DNA from: Desulfonema magnum
Lineage (GTDB): Bacteria; Desulfobacterota; Desulfobacteria; Desulfobacterales; 4be13
NCBI RefSeq assembly: GCF_017377395.1
Contig: NZ_CP061800.1
Span: forward strand, 4,051,633-4,115,632
Direction: 5' to 3'
Length of the DNA stretch: 64,000 bases
Shown: positions 26,939-35,660 of the stretch, piece after piece
How the letters are laid out: each line of letters starts with the position of its first letter
Position numbering within the stretch: position 1 is the stretch's first letter
Program-made: the position numbers and the translations under genes
Notes under the pieces: model-generated
Told to the model about the DNA's origin: nothing
The model's database searches: none
What the model saw: the letters and a program-made list of their open reading frames with translations, nothing else

Positions 26939-27484
26939 TCATTTCCACGCTTCTAATGATGCCAGAATCCCCTCAACGCGGTTTTTCACATTTTCAAGAT
27001 CGTTCTCATTCGGCCGGTTCTGAATATTTCCCAGTCTGCCGTTTATATTCAGATCATCTCTGTCTTTAAACTGCCCTACAATATGCCATGTATCCAGCAC
27101 CATAAAGCCGATATGTTCAAGAAAGGAACGGAGCCACATGGTCATTGGCAGAGCTTCCCGTTTTCCGATATGAGGTCCGGCAAATGTTCCGAAGCAAATA
27201 GCGAATTTTCCGGGAATGATAGGCGCAGACGGTCTGATCATGCCTTTGCCGTTGTATTCTTTCAGCTTTGTTTTAACAAATTCCATCATGGTTTTTGTAG
27301 GCAGCCAGTCAATAACAGGAGAACCGATAAAAATCAGATCATAGTCATAAAAGTCAAGGTCAGTCTCCTTATCAAGTTTTATCATATGACACAGAATCTG
27401 TTCCTTTTCAATGGCTTCATGAATCGCTCCTGCGACTTTTTCAGTATTTCCTCCCATTGAATCAAATAAAACCAAAGCGTTCAT
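26939..27484 (-). CDS. flavodoxin-like protein
   Basis: The 181-aa protein starting at 27484 opens with 'MNALVLFDSMGGNTEKVAGA', the FMN phosphate-binding loop of flavodoxins (here S-M-G-G-N-T). 'DYDLIFIGSPVIDWLPTKTM' and 'CFGTFAGPH' provide the two isoalloxazine loops. The frame is open up to 27646, but the extra residues come from a palindromic repeat, and GAGCTGG before 27484 supports the shorter start. It probably acts as a low-potential electron carrier or in redox defence. It lies downstream of the MarR regulator and is likely co-transcribed with it. Confidence 0.85.
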   Translation of the reverse strand: MNALVLFDSMGGNTEKVAGAIHEAIEKEQILCHMIKLDKETDLDFYDYDLIFIGSPVIDWLPTKTMMEFVKTKLKEYNGKGMIRPSAPIIPGKFAICFGTFAGPHIGKREALPMTMWLRSFLEHIGFMVLDTWHIVGQFKDRDDLNINGRLGNIQNRPNENDLENVKNRVEGILASLEAWK

Positions 27485-27561
27485 ATCCAGCTCCTTTTTC
27501 TGAAATTTCTGAATTTTTTTTCTTAGGGAACTCGAAATAAATAACATACCCGATACAAAAA

Positions 27562-27604
27562 ACCTAGGGTGGGTTCCGCTTCGCTCCACCCACCCTAGGT
27601 TTTC
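27562..27604. repeat. perfect-stem palindrome, possible terminator
   Basis: AAACCTAGGGTGGG and CCCACCCTAGGTTT flank TTCCGCTTCGCTCCA-type loop sequence, a 14-bp perfect stem between the MarR and flavodoxin genes. It may be a REP-type element or reduce read-through. Confidence 0.6.
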
Positions 27605-27658
27605 TATTCCAGTCATATTATTAAGCAACTTAACTATCTGACCCAAAAAATTATACTT

Positions 27659-28126
27659 CTATTTCTGTGACAGTCGCTCATTCATAACATTTTCAATAAC
27701 ATCCAGCAGAACAGAGATCGTTGCGATCTGTGACAGGGAAAAAACGCTTAACCGTTCAATAATACGACCCATATCCTTCCCATGAAAACGATCATGAGCA
27801 TGAAATGCCAGCCAGCCCAGTTTTGTGAGAGACAGTTGCAACTCCTTGTTGCTGTAAGCTGCGTATTCTTTTTTCACGAATCCCTTGTCTGCCAGTTTCC
27901 TGACAATCTGCGAGGCCGCACTTTTTGTGACACCGAAATGGGCTGCCACGCCTGTGATGTTGATATGTTCATTCTCGCCGATTGCCTGAATGGTATGGAT
28001 TTCCCTGGTCGTGATTTCCACGTCTTCGTCAACACGGATCGGCAGTTCCTCAACACGGGAATATTTATTAAGAACCCGCAGAAGTTGCCGTATTATGACT
28101 TTGATAAGGTCTTCCTTTGTTTCCAT
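27659..28126 (-). CDS. MarR-family winged-helix regulator
   Basis: This 155-aa protein has a central winged helix-turn-helix: 'HTIQAIGENEHINITGVAAH', then 'FGVTKSAASQIVRKLADKGF' (recognition helix) and a wing near 'KKEYAAYSNKELQLSLTKLG'. A perfect palindrome overlaps both its start codon and its -10 box, suggesting autoregulation. The neighbouring flavodoxin is the probable co-regulated target; MarR proteins with flavodoxins often respond to redox or aromatic signals, but no sensor cysteine pattern stands out. Confidence 0.85.
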   Translation of the reverse strand: METKEDLIKVIIRQLLRVLNKYSRVEELPIRVDEDVEITTREIHTIQAIGENEHINITGVAAHFGVTKSAASQIVRKLADKGFVKKEYAAYSNKELQLSLTKLGWLAFHAHDRFHGKDMGRIIERLSVFSLSQIATISVLLDVIENVMNERLSQK

Positions 28127-28163
28127 ATTAAAATATGGTAAAGCTTCTAAACTATTTTGTCAA
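28123..28163 (-). promoter_or_regulatory. marR promoter with overlapping palindromic operator
   Basis: On the minus strand TTGACA (28163-28158), 17 bp, then TACCAT (28140-28135). The predicted transcription start is 1-3 nt before the ATG at 28126, so the mRNA would be almost leaderless. The palindrome CCATATTAAAATATGG (28123-28138) overlaps the -10 box and the start codon. Such a position fits an autorepressor operator. Confidence 0.6.
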
Positions 28164-28199
28164 GTAAAAATTTTATTGGTGCCCAAAACAATTCTGATA

Positions 28200-28287
28200 T
28201 CGTTAAGCTAACCGGCGCAAAAGGGTGGAGGGAGCGCTAGCGACCGGAACCCTTTTGCGCCCGAGTTCAGCGCCGGGTTAGGCTGTT
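28200..28287. repeat. attC-like palindrome
   Basis: TAAGCTAACCGGCGCAAAAG and CTTTTGCGCCCGAG, then CAGCGCCGGGTTAGGC, can pair into a long imperfect hairpin. The right end GTTAGGC fits the integron core GTTRRRY; the left AGCTAAC departs from RYYYAAC. No integrase or cassette array is nearby. It may be a lone attC or an unrelated palindromic repeat. Confidence 0.4.
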
Positions 28288-28289
28288 AT

Positions 28290-28429
28290 TAACTGGACAG
28301 TCACAAGTTTAAAAAAGTATGCGATAAATATTTATAACTATTTGATATTATTGAGTCTAAAAAATTATTTCTTAAATTCATGGTGTTAATAAAATCAGTA
28401 TGTTACAAAAAATTGTGACTGTCCAGTTA
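28290..28429. mobile_element. 140-bp MITE-like element with TAACTGGACAGTCACAA ends
   Basis: The 17-bp perfect terminal inverted repeats are TAACTGGACAGTCACAA (28290-28306) and TTGTGACTGTCCAGTTA (28413-28429). The interior is AT-rich and non-coding. Target duplication is unclear (TTAT/TTAA flanks). The rest of the gap to 28698 shows no gene or further structure. Confidence 0.75.
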
Positions 28430-28698
28430 TTAATAGCTATATTGATTTAGTCCGACTTTTCAGGAAACTAACTGAAAAAAGTACCATTTATCATCCGTCT
28501 GACTTAGGGAGTCAAGATTTGATATTATTATTCCTACAACGATACTTAGCAATTAAGTAGTTGAATTTAAATGATATTAATAAAAGTAGTCTCAAAATTA
28601 AGTTCTTGAAATCTTTGCCTTTCAAATCTAAGTGCCGTAGTAGGGTTATAAAACCTTATGATATGAGCAATTTTTTTTGGGTATTGTAAACAGAGTCA

Positions 28699-29307
28699 TT
28701 AATATAGCGACCACAGGAATCCGAACAGTCCGAGTTCTCTCAGTCCCTCAATCAGCTCAAGTATTCCGACTGTCCAGACAAACCACAACGCACTGAAAAT
28801 ATGCCGCCTGTACACAACAGGATTTACATTATAATTATCCGGTTCTTCAAAATTCGAAAGGCTTGGAAAAAAAGAAGGTACTTTTTTCATGTATTCTTCA
28901 AATCTGACACCGAAATATTTTTTAAGGCGTTTTTCCTCGCTTCTGATAACAAACGGATAATAAGCTGAAAACAGAACAATAAAAATTGCCGGAAACGTAA
29001 AAGTCTCAGTGGCACAGCCGATTCCGACCATGCCGATCATGCTGAAAAAATATAAGGGATTCCGGCAAACTGAGTAAGGGCCTTTTGTAATCAGCTTTTC
29101 ATCTTTGTATCCGGCTATATAAAGTGAACACCACATCCTTCCCAGAGAAGCAACTGCGACAAAAATCATGCCTATAAGGAACAGAAAAAGTGTGATCAGC
29201 TCATTTTCTGTTTCCCAGCGGCTTTGAGTGCCGCACAGAAAAAACAGGGCTGCTGCTGCCGCAATACGGGATAAGACTATCCGATATTTCTCCGTGTTGA
29301 ATTTCAT
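28699..29307 (-). CDS. isoprenylcysteine carboxyl methyltransferase-like membrane protein
   Basis: The 202-aa protein starting at ATG 29307 (preceded by AAGGAAA) has four hydrophobic helices and the ICMT/PEMT core 'KLITKGPYSVCRNPLYFFSM' (GPY-x-x-x-RNPLY), followed by a helix and 'RSEEKRLKKYFGVRFEEYMK', the SAM-binding end. Bacterial members methylate small lipophilic or thiol substrates; the substrate is not predictable here. A longer start at 29328 is possible. Confidence 0.8.
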   Translation of the reverse strand: MKFNTEKYRIVLSRIAAAAALFFLCGTQSRWETENELITLFLFLIGMIFVAVASLGRMWCSLYIAGYKDEKLITKGPYSVCRNPLYFFSMIGMVGIGCATETFTFPAIFIVLFSAYYPFVIRSEEKRLKKYFGVRFEEYMKKVPSFFPSLSNFEEPDNYNVNPVVYRRHIFSALWFVWTVGILELIEGLRELGLFGFLWSLY

Positions 29308-29510
29308 CGTATTTTTCCTTAGTTGCACAAAACATATGTTTTGTGATAGTAAATTTTTTGTTGCCGTAATATTTGCATAGTCAGGTTTCGAAGCCTGATA
29401 TTACAGTATCTTATTTTTTATGCCTTATAAAATCTCAAAACAGCCTAACCATTTTTACAAATGATCTGTTATACAGATAGCATAAACCATATCATATAAA
29501 AATCAAATAA

Positions 29511-29843
29511 TTGGACTTTGGACAAACAAATTTGCTTTAAAACAATTGTCTAAAATAATTACATTATTTTTAATTGTCATTAAATACAAATAATATCAAA
29601 CGGTTATAGCTATTTTTCTGTATTTAGCTATAATGATCTGATTTTATTGAAATATATTTATTCGGGAGTTTGGGAAAATCAGCAGTTGCTCAAACTCCCA
29701 AATAAATAATTAACAAAAATATCAATATAATAGAATGATAAATAATATTTTATAATTATTTTAAATAGTTAATGTTTTATGTTATTAAATCAGTGTGATA
29801 TATAACATTTTCATTTTGGGTTGATATTTTGTCCAAAGTCCAA
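29511..29843. mobile_element. AT-rich non-coding element bounded by TTGGACTTTGGACAAA inverted repeats
   Basis: TTGGACTTTGGACAAA at 29511-29526 and TTTGTCCAAAGTCCAA at 29828-29843 are perfect 16-bp inverted repeats. The 333 bp between them are more than 75% A+T by eye and hold no gene; a secondary inverted pair GGGAGTTTGGGAAA / TTTGAGTTTGGGAG-like lies near 29662-29700. It is probably a non-autonomous element. The remaining gap from 29308 to 29510 shows nothing else. Confidence 0.6.
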
Positions 29844-29936
29844 AAATAACAGCAGGTGGTTTCAATTTCACCCGACCATCGCCAACATAATTTTTTATGA
29901 TGATCCTCATAACAACTTTATTTTTTATCGTTTTTT

Positions 29937-31529
29937 TCACATCATGAGCAAACTGCGACGTTGGGGGACCTCCATTGCAAATACTGTCTTATTATGCGGT
30001 TTGCTGAAGCCCTTATGCTGAGTCTTTCCGCCGACAATAAAGACAAGTTTCAGGACAAGGTCCGCCATCTGTCCGGATGAGGCTTTTATATTTTCTGATG
30101 CGCTCGCGGATTCCTCCGCATCACTTGCGTTCTGCTGAGTGACTGCCTCCATTTCTGCAAAAATCCTGTTGCTATCCTCACTCCCCCGGGCCTGTTCCTC
30201 AGAGGAACCGGCAATTTCACCCACCAGATCAGCAGCTTTGCCCGCGTGTTCGGCAACCTGCTGAAAGGCATTGTTGGTACTGCTGACAAGCGTCAGAGAA
30301 TCTTTGATTTTCGTCAGGGTTTCCCTGATCAGTTGCGAGGTGTCTTTTGCCGCTTCCGTGGAACGCAATGCCAGTTTTCTCACCTCATCGGCAACCACTG
30401 CAAATCCTGCCCCGGCTTCACCGGCTCTCGCAGCCTCAATCGCGGCGTTTAACGCCAGAAGGTTCGTCTGAAAGGCAATCTGATCAATTGTCTTTATAAT
30501 TTCGGAACTCTTTTCGCTGGCTCTGGAGATATCTCTCATTGATCCGGTCAGTTTGTTCACGGATATGTTTGCTTTGTCAACAACCTGGTTGACATCCGCC
30601 ATCAGCTTGTCGGCCTGGCTCGCATTGTTCGCATTCTGCCTGGCCATGGCAGTGATCTCTTCCAGCACAGCTAAAGTCTTCTGTACGGACACAGCCTGTT
30701 CCGAGGCTCTTGTGGCTGAGGACCGGCTGGCTGATAAGACCTGGGTGGAAGCTGAGGACACTTTTTCGGAAGTATCATCAAGAAACAGGATGATCCGATG
30801 AATAGGCCCGGCAATGGATCTGGCAAAAAAAAACCCGAGCAGCAGCGACAGCGTAATGGCGAAAAAACTCCCCAGAATGAGGTGCGATCTCAGCTGGTTT
30901 TTAACTTGGAGACTCCGGGTCTGAAACTCATCCAGCTTCTTTTCAGCGCGGTCTGAAAGCACCGACATAAGTCGGTCCGCCATATTAAATATGTTCCGCC
31001 CTTTGGCGCTGTTCAATTTCTCATGTCCCCCTTCTTTCACAAAGTTCCGACTGTCATTGATAATCTCATCAGATAAAACTTTGATTTGTTTCCAGCAGCG
31101 CACAAGTTCCGCCCTGATTCTGGCATCAGAAACTGTGGTGATATCTGTGATCGCTTTTTCTTTTTCTTGTTGCCGGGCAGTTCCGAGAGTTTCCGTGTGA
31201 GAAAATGTGTCCCCGGACTCGTTTCTCAGGTGTATATTTCCTTTTTTCAACACGTTTGCTATTTCAGCTTCAATAGGCGCATATTTATTCATATTCATTT
31301 CAGCCAAATGGTCATTGAGCAGATTTTTGATCTTCCCCACCGTAAGTCGGAATTTCATCAGGTTTTTCAGCGGTGTCACGGCCTGGTCATGGGCCATGTC
31401 AAAATATTCCCCCATGAGTTCCAGCCGATTGGCGGAGTAAAAAGAAAGCCCCGCACATATCAGTGCGATGACAAAGAAGCCGGCCATGAGTCTCACAGAC
31501 AATGACAACTTTTTTTCGGTCCTGAGCAT
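29937..31529 (-). CDS. methyl-accepting chemotaxis protein
   Basis: The 530-aa protein starting at 31529 has the GGAGG-type site GGAGGAGAAAGGGGG upstream. TM1 is at about residues 12-32, a periplasmic four-helix-bundle-type sensor at about 33-215, and TM2 at about 218-240 ('[20 protein letters not shown]'). The cytoplasmic coil carries the conserved hairpin '[20 protein letters not shown]', then '[20 protein letters not shown]'. A longer frame reaching 31646 overlaps the stop of the broken ABC binding-protein gene by ATGA, so the two were once neighbours in one transcript. No CheW-binding pentapeptide (NWETF-like) is seen at the C-terminus. Confidence 0.9.
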   Translation of the reverse strand: MLRTEKKLSLSVRLMAGFFVIALICAGLSFYSANRLELMGEYFDMAHDQAVTPLKNLMKFRLTVGKIKNLLNDHLAEMNMNKYAPIEAEIANVLKKGNIHLRNESGDTFSHTETLGTARQQEKEKAITDITTVSDARIRAELVRCWKQIKVLSDEIINDSRNFVKEGGHEKLNSAKGRNIFNMADRLMSVLSDRAEKKLDEFQTRSLQVKNQLRSHLILGSFFAITLSLLLGFFFARSIAGPIHRIILFLDDTSEKVSSASTQVLSASRSSATRASEQAVSVQKTLAVLEEITAMARQNANNASQADKLMADVNQVVDKANISVNKLTGSMRDISRASEKSSEIIKTIDQIAFQTNLLALNAAIEAARAGEAGAGFAVVADEVRKLALRSTEAAKDTSQLIRETLTKIKDSLTLVSSTNNAFQQVAEHAGKAADLVGEIAGSSEEQARGSEDSNRIFAEMEAVTQQNASDAEESASASENIKASSGQMADLVLKLVFIVGGKTQHKGFSKPHNKTVFAMEVPQRRSLLMM

Positions 31530-31988
31530 TATTATCCCCCTTTCTCCTCCTGATAAAGATGATTTTTTCCCATCTTCAGCAGATATGAAAGTCCCCTCCT
31601 GCGCTCCCAGCGGATTGACAAACTCGGTGAGGATGAAATGGGTCATCGGACATACTTGAAATTTTCCAGTTTGTCTTCAGGAATTTTGATTCTCATAATT
31701 TCAGCGCTATTTTTATTAATCAGGATCAGAGGGGGATTCTGTAATTTGGATTGAAGCTGGGAAGGACTGATTTTTTCTTTGAGAATCCTTGCGGCCATTT
31801 TACCCGATATTTGCCCAAGGGTATAAAAATCTGCTACCGGACCAAAGGTGGAACCGTTCTCAATGCCAACTTTGTTGGAGCTTAAAATGGGAATCTTTTT
31901 CTCCAGTGAAACCTTGATGAGAGCATTTTCCCCTCCTCCCTGAATCAGAGTATCCTGTGTTGTTATGGAATTGGTATTAAATAACTTT

Positions 31989-33318
31989 CCCATTTTAATT
32001 TATTGGAATTGCACGATAATTCCATTTGGGTAAAATTTTGTCGAATACAATTCGCATTTCTGATTTAAAAGTTTCAGCAACTTTTCGACCGGTTTCATAG
32101 ACTTTATCAATAACATGGACAAAGACTTTTAAACCTTTTTTGGTATGTGTTTTGGCTATCAGATCAGTCACCACCTCCAAACTTGAAAAGATTACTCCCT
32201 GACACGCACGAGTAATATGAGGAAACAGGCGATGTTCGATCGGATTAAATTTGGAACAATAGGGCGGGTAATGAGCGATTCGGATTTCAATCCCGATTTC
32301 ATCCGCCAGAATTTGTAAATCTTGTTTGAAAAGGTAATGTCGGGAACTGTTGCTGCCGCCACCATCGCACAATATCAAAACTGACGTGGCATTTGGATAT
32401 ATTCGGCAACCGTAACCATACCACCAATGACGGAAACTGTCACAGGCAAATTCACTGGTATCATGACTTGTTCCCACCTGAACATACCCGATATTGAGTC
32501 GCAGGTCATAAAAACAATGCGGAATTATGACACCTTCGGCAAAACTTGTAAAATCATGATCGAAAACTTGCAATTCCTCCAGCGTATATAGTCGGCCTTT
32601 CCTGTAAAAATTTCCAAGATATTCTTTTTTCTTGGTATCCATGCTGATAACGGGATTACCGGCCTTCCGGTATTCTGATCTGAGTTTCAAAATATTGTCA
32701 AACTGAGCGTCGCGATCTGGTACGTTTTTTTTCATAGGTTTGCGTTTCTGAGCTTTACGCAACCGATAGTCATGCTTTTTGAGCAATTGACGGACAATGT
32801 TACGACTCACTTTTACTCCGTATTTTTTTTCCAGAGCCTCCGCGATTTCCCACTCCCTCAGATTTGTCCATCGTACCTTTTCATCCATCGGATCTCCTGC
32901 TGTATGCTCACGCACCACATTCAAAAACTGCTCGTCTATTTCAGGGTGCTCAGTCAGATACTGTTTGCGTCCGCCACCTTTTTTACGTATTTCAGAAGAT
33001 TCAGCAGGAGATTTTCCAATTTGTTTTGCTACGATGTGTCCGGGCAGGCCGCTTACTTCGATCGCTCCTTTGCGCACAGTCCGCCTGCTGCAACCCAAGA
33101 CTTTGGCAATATAATTTTGTCCGCCATGTCCCAATTTCAAAGCTTCAATACCGGCATATCGCCGGCGGTCTTTTTCATTCAGACTCTCATAGTATCGCCG
33201 CATGATTTCTTCTACTTCTAAGGAATAGGGTTGCATAATAATCTCCTTTTGATAAAGTGATTTTGAAATACACTTTACAGGATTACGCAATTTTTTAACA
33301 TATAAAAATCAAAATGGG
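31989..33318 (-). mobile_element. ISAzo13-family insertion sequence
   Basis: Imperfect inverted ends CCCATTTTAATTTATTGG (from 31989) and ATATAAAAATCAAAATGGG (to 33318) bound 1330 bp that hold one transposase gene. No clean target duplication was found, so exact ends may be off by a few bases. It sits inside the ABC binding-protein gene. Confidence 0.75.
31995..33236 (-). CDS. ISAzo13-like transposase
   Basis: The 413-aa protein starts at 33236 after AAGGAG. The N-terminal half is a helix-turn-helix region ('GGQNYIAKVLGCSRRTVRKG') with 'VRWTNLREWEIAEALEKKYG', and the C-terminal half is a DDE nuclease with D in 'VISMDTKKKEYLG', D in 'VLILCDGGGSNSS' and E in 'CSKFNPIEHRLFPHI'. The spacing and the 'DTKKKE' and 'NPIEHR' words are typical of ISAzo13. 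The gene looks intact. Confidence 0.85.
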   Translation of the reverse strand: MQPYSLEVEEIMRRYYESLNEKDRRRYAGIEALKLGHGGQNYIAKVLGCSRRTVRKGAIEVSGLPGHIVAKQIGKSPAESSEIRKKGGGRKQYLTEHPEIDEQFLNVVREHTAGDPMDEKVRWTNLREWEIAEALEKKYGVKVSRNIVRQLLKKHDYRLRKAQKRKPMKKNVPDRDAQFDNILKLRSEYRKAGNPVISMDTKKKEYLGNFYRKGRLYTLEELQVFDHDFTSFAEGVIIPHCFYDLRLNIGYVQVGTSHDTSEFACDSFRHWWYGYGCRIYPNATSVLILCDGGGSNSSRHYLFKQDLQILADEIGIEIRIAHYPPYCSKFNPIEHRLFPHITRACQGVIFSSLEVVTDLIAKTHTKKGLKVFVHVIDKVYETGRKVAETFKSEMRIVFDKILPKWNYRAIPIN

Positions 33319-33684
33319 CATATTATTTCATGCTCATTCCTATAAAGATATCTGTCCTGTCCGCGTATTGAATCGCTTTTGAGCTTAATTCCTCAGCCGA
33401 CTCTCCGGGCAGGTCAATGAAACAGATTCCCTTCTCCGTAAGCAGACGAGCCAGTTGGTTCTTCTGTATGGCAGAATTCGGTTCGTTTTTTCTGCGGAAA
33501 ATGGCTGCGGTCTTTGTCTGGGGGAGAATGGCTGTAAGCAGTCTGATGAAATGGCGGGATTCCACAAAATTGCTTGTTCCCACCAAGTTATTGCCAGAAT
33601 GTTCAAAAGATTTGATAAATCCCACCTTAGCCGGAAATGAGACAATTGAAAATACAACAGGTGTGGTTTTCGGCATGATTTTTT

Positions 33685-33772
33685 GGTAATGTTCTAAAAG
33701 TGGAGCTGAATTTTTTAACCCTCTGAATCAATTTGGCAAATATCGGAACAAGTCCAGTTTTAGAACACCACC
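33685..33772. mobile_element. 88-bp MITE, copy 2, with 8-bp target duplication
   Basis: It differs from copy 1 (26715) at only one or two positions. GATTTTTT flanks both sides (33677-33684 and 33773-33780). It sits in the ABC binding-protein gene, whose frame is restored when the element and one GATTTTTT are removed. Confidence 0.95.
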
Positions 33773-34226
33773 GATTTTTTTAATGATAAACGTGCCTGAA
33801 GTGCAGAGGGAATAAACTAAGTCAACACGCTCCTTTTTGAAATGTTCGGCAATTGCATGTTGTTTGTTTTTGTCTCCGTCGCTTTTTCCCGACAGGAACG
33901 TCACGTTTTCCCCCTCAGTCAGACCTTCGGCCGCAAGGCTGTCCTTAAACCCCTTCACACTGCTGGGAAAGCCCACCCATGAAGAGATTCCTATCTTATA
34001 CTTGTCAGTTTCGCAATGGACGACCGCGGGGCCGAAGGTCAGAAAACAACAAATAACGAAGATGACTGATGCTGATACTTTTCTCATACTTGCCTCCTTT
34101 TTATTCCCTGGCTTGCGAGTTGCGTCAGAACCAGGAGATTATAAGAATATTTATCCGAACAGTCTGAAGTCTCTTTCTCCTCCTCAGACTGCCTCATCAT
34201 ACCTTACACTTAATATTGAAAAATCT

Positions 34227-34314
34227 GGTAGTGTTCTAAAAATGGAGCTAAACTTTATAACTATCTGAATCAATTTCGTAAATATTGGGACAAGTCCAGA
34301 TTTAGAACACCACT
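34227..34314. mobile_element. 88-bp MITE, copy 3, diverged
   Basis: The ends GGTAGTGTTCTAAAAATGGA and TCCAGATTTAGAACACCACT match the other copies with several changes in the interior. AAAAATCT is duplicated on both sides (34219-34226 and 34315-34322). This older copy lies upstream of the ABC binding-protein gene. The rest of 34088-34590 holds a REP palindrome (GTTCCCACGCTCTGCGTGGGAAC at about 34552, read in part) and nothing else. Confidence 0.9.
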
Positions 34315-34590
34315 AAAAATCTTACATTGGAAAACTTGTTCACCTGTCAGGAGATCAGTCAGAGTAAGGTATCAGCAGAATCAGAAGGTTTCAATCCGGG
34401 CATCCGGGGATCAGTGAAAATGAACTGGTTTCTCCGGGGATAATTTTACAATTAAAATTGATATATTTCAGAGGTTTCGGAAACATCAAAAGAGAAATGC
34501 GCCTGAGCTGAGGCATGTTCCTTCATTGGATGCGGAGCGTCTCGGAATTGTGTTCCCACGCTCTGCGTGGGAACAAGATATAAAAATTTT

Positions 34591-35148
34591 TCATTTCTCC
34601 AAAAGAACAACACGACTATGAGCTATCTCAGGGCTGTCTGCCGCCTTCCTGAAACCGCTCTGCCGGGCAATCGATATTGTTACCTCAAAGTCTTTTTCTG
34701 ACAAATGTCCTTTTGGTTCCGCCACCAGAAATTTTCCGCCTGATTTCATTGCCTCATAGACTTCGGCGAAAAGAACGGAAGCATCCGGCACTTCATGGAC
34801 CACAGCGAACGCAAGAGCAAAATCTATCTGTTCTTTAACCTCTTGCAGATTAAGGGAATTCTGACGGCATAAGTGTGTTTCAATTCTGTCGGACACGCCT
34901 GCTCTCCTGGCACGTTTTTCAAGGGATGTGATCATTTTTTCCTGCATGTCCACACAGATCACCCTGCCATTCGAACCGACCATCCGGGCAAGGGGCAGAC
35001 TGAAAAATCCCATGGCACATCCGATGTCCAGAACATTCATCCCTTTCCTGATGTACGGTCGGAGTATTTTTTCGGGATTTTGAAACAACTTTCTCACAGG
35101 ACTGGCAAGAAAATAACCGATCCATACGGGGCATACGCTTTCAGCCAT
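34591..35148 (-). CDS. class I SAM-dependent methyltransferase
   Basis: This 185-aa protein has motif I 'MNVLDIGCAMGFFSLPLARM' at about residues 36-55, an acidic residue in 'VICVDMQEKM' and 'FALAFAVVHEVPD' as motif IV, and motif VI 'SGGKFLVAEPKGHLSEKDFE'. It is UbiE/Methyltransf_11-like. The ATG at 35148 is preceded by AAGGAGGAA. The substrate is not predictable; small arsenite or quinone-like substrates are possible. Confidence 0.85.
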   Translation of the reverse strand: MAESVCPVWIGYFLASPVRKLFQNPEKILRPYIRKGMNVLDIGCAMGFFSLPLARMVGSNGRVICVDMQEKMITSLEKRARRAGVSDRIETHLCRQNSLNLQEVKEQIDFALAFAVVHEVPDASVLFAEVYEAMKSGGKFLVAEPKGHLSEKDFEVTISIARQSGFRKAADSPEIAHSRVVLLEK

Positions 35149-35159
35149 TTGTTCCTCCT

Positions 35160-35645
35160 TTGAAATTTGAAACTTGAAACTTGAAACTCGAAACTTGAAA
35201 ATGCTGCAAATATGCCGCGCCCCGCGGGGCTTTACCGGCCTCCCCTAAATCCGTTATAATCAGCAAGTTTCAAGTCTCAAGTCTCAAGTCTCAAGTTTCA
35301 AGTCTCAAGTTTCAAGTTTCGAGTTTCAAGTTTCAAGTTTCGAGTTTCAAGTTTCAAGTTTCAAGTCTCAAGTTTCAAGTTTCAAGTTTCGAGTTTCAAG
35401 TTTCAAGTTTCAAGTTTCGAGTTTCAAGTTTCAAGTTTCAAGTTTCAAGTTTCAAGTTTCAAGTTTCAAGTTTCAAGTTTCAAGTTTCAAGTTTCAAGTT
35501 TCGAGTTTCAAGTTTCAAGTTTCAAGTTTCAAGTTTCAAGTTTCAAGTTTCAAGTTTCAAGTTTCAAGTTTCAAGTTTCAAGTTTCGAGTTTCAAGTTTC
35601 AAGTTTCAAGTTTCAAGTTTCAAGTTTCAAGTTTCAAGTTTTGGC
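35160..35645. repeat. heptanucleotide repeat block (CAAGTTT)n
   Basis: About 50 near-perfect copies of CAAGTTT, with CGAGTTT and CAAGTCT variants, run from 35275 to 35642. Before them, at 35160-35200, a few copies of the complementary GAAACTT lie in the opposite orientation, separated by a short unique piece carrying CCCGCGGGGC and CTCCCCTAAATCCGTTATAA. The halves can form a long stem. The end of the tract once contained the last codons of the PHP gene (…KLET-stop), showing that the repeat was already coding for that tail before the IS4 insertion. Confidence 0.9.
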
Positions 35646-35660
35646 AGATATATTGCCTGA

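Larger units (their letters stand above)
31643..34087 (-). pseudogene. ABC transporter substrate-binding protein (TrpX/DUF534-like) broken by an IS and a MITE
   Basis: There are three in-order fragments. Codons from 34087 to 33773 give a signal peptide ('VIFVICCFLTFGPAVVHCET') and 'YKIGISSWVGFPSSVKGFKD' to 'VDLVYSLCTSGTFIIKK'. Codons from 33684 to 33319 give 'MPKTTPVVFSIVSFPAKVGF' to 'YADRTDIFIGMS'. Codons from 31988 to 31643 give 'SITTQDTLIQGGGENALIKV' to 'FKYVR'. Joined they match the ABC_sub_bind family. Removing the 88-bp MITE and one copy of its 8-bp target duplication restores a perfectly open frame (FIIKKIMPKTTP). The second break is an ISAzo13-like IS. The ligand of the family is often an amino acid or small organic molecule. 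Confidence 0.9.
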
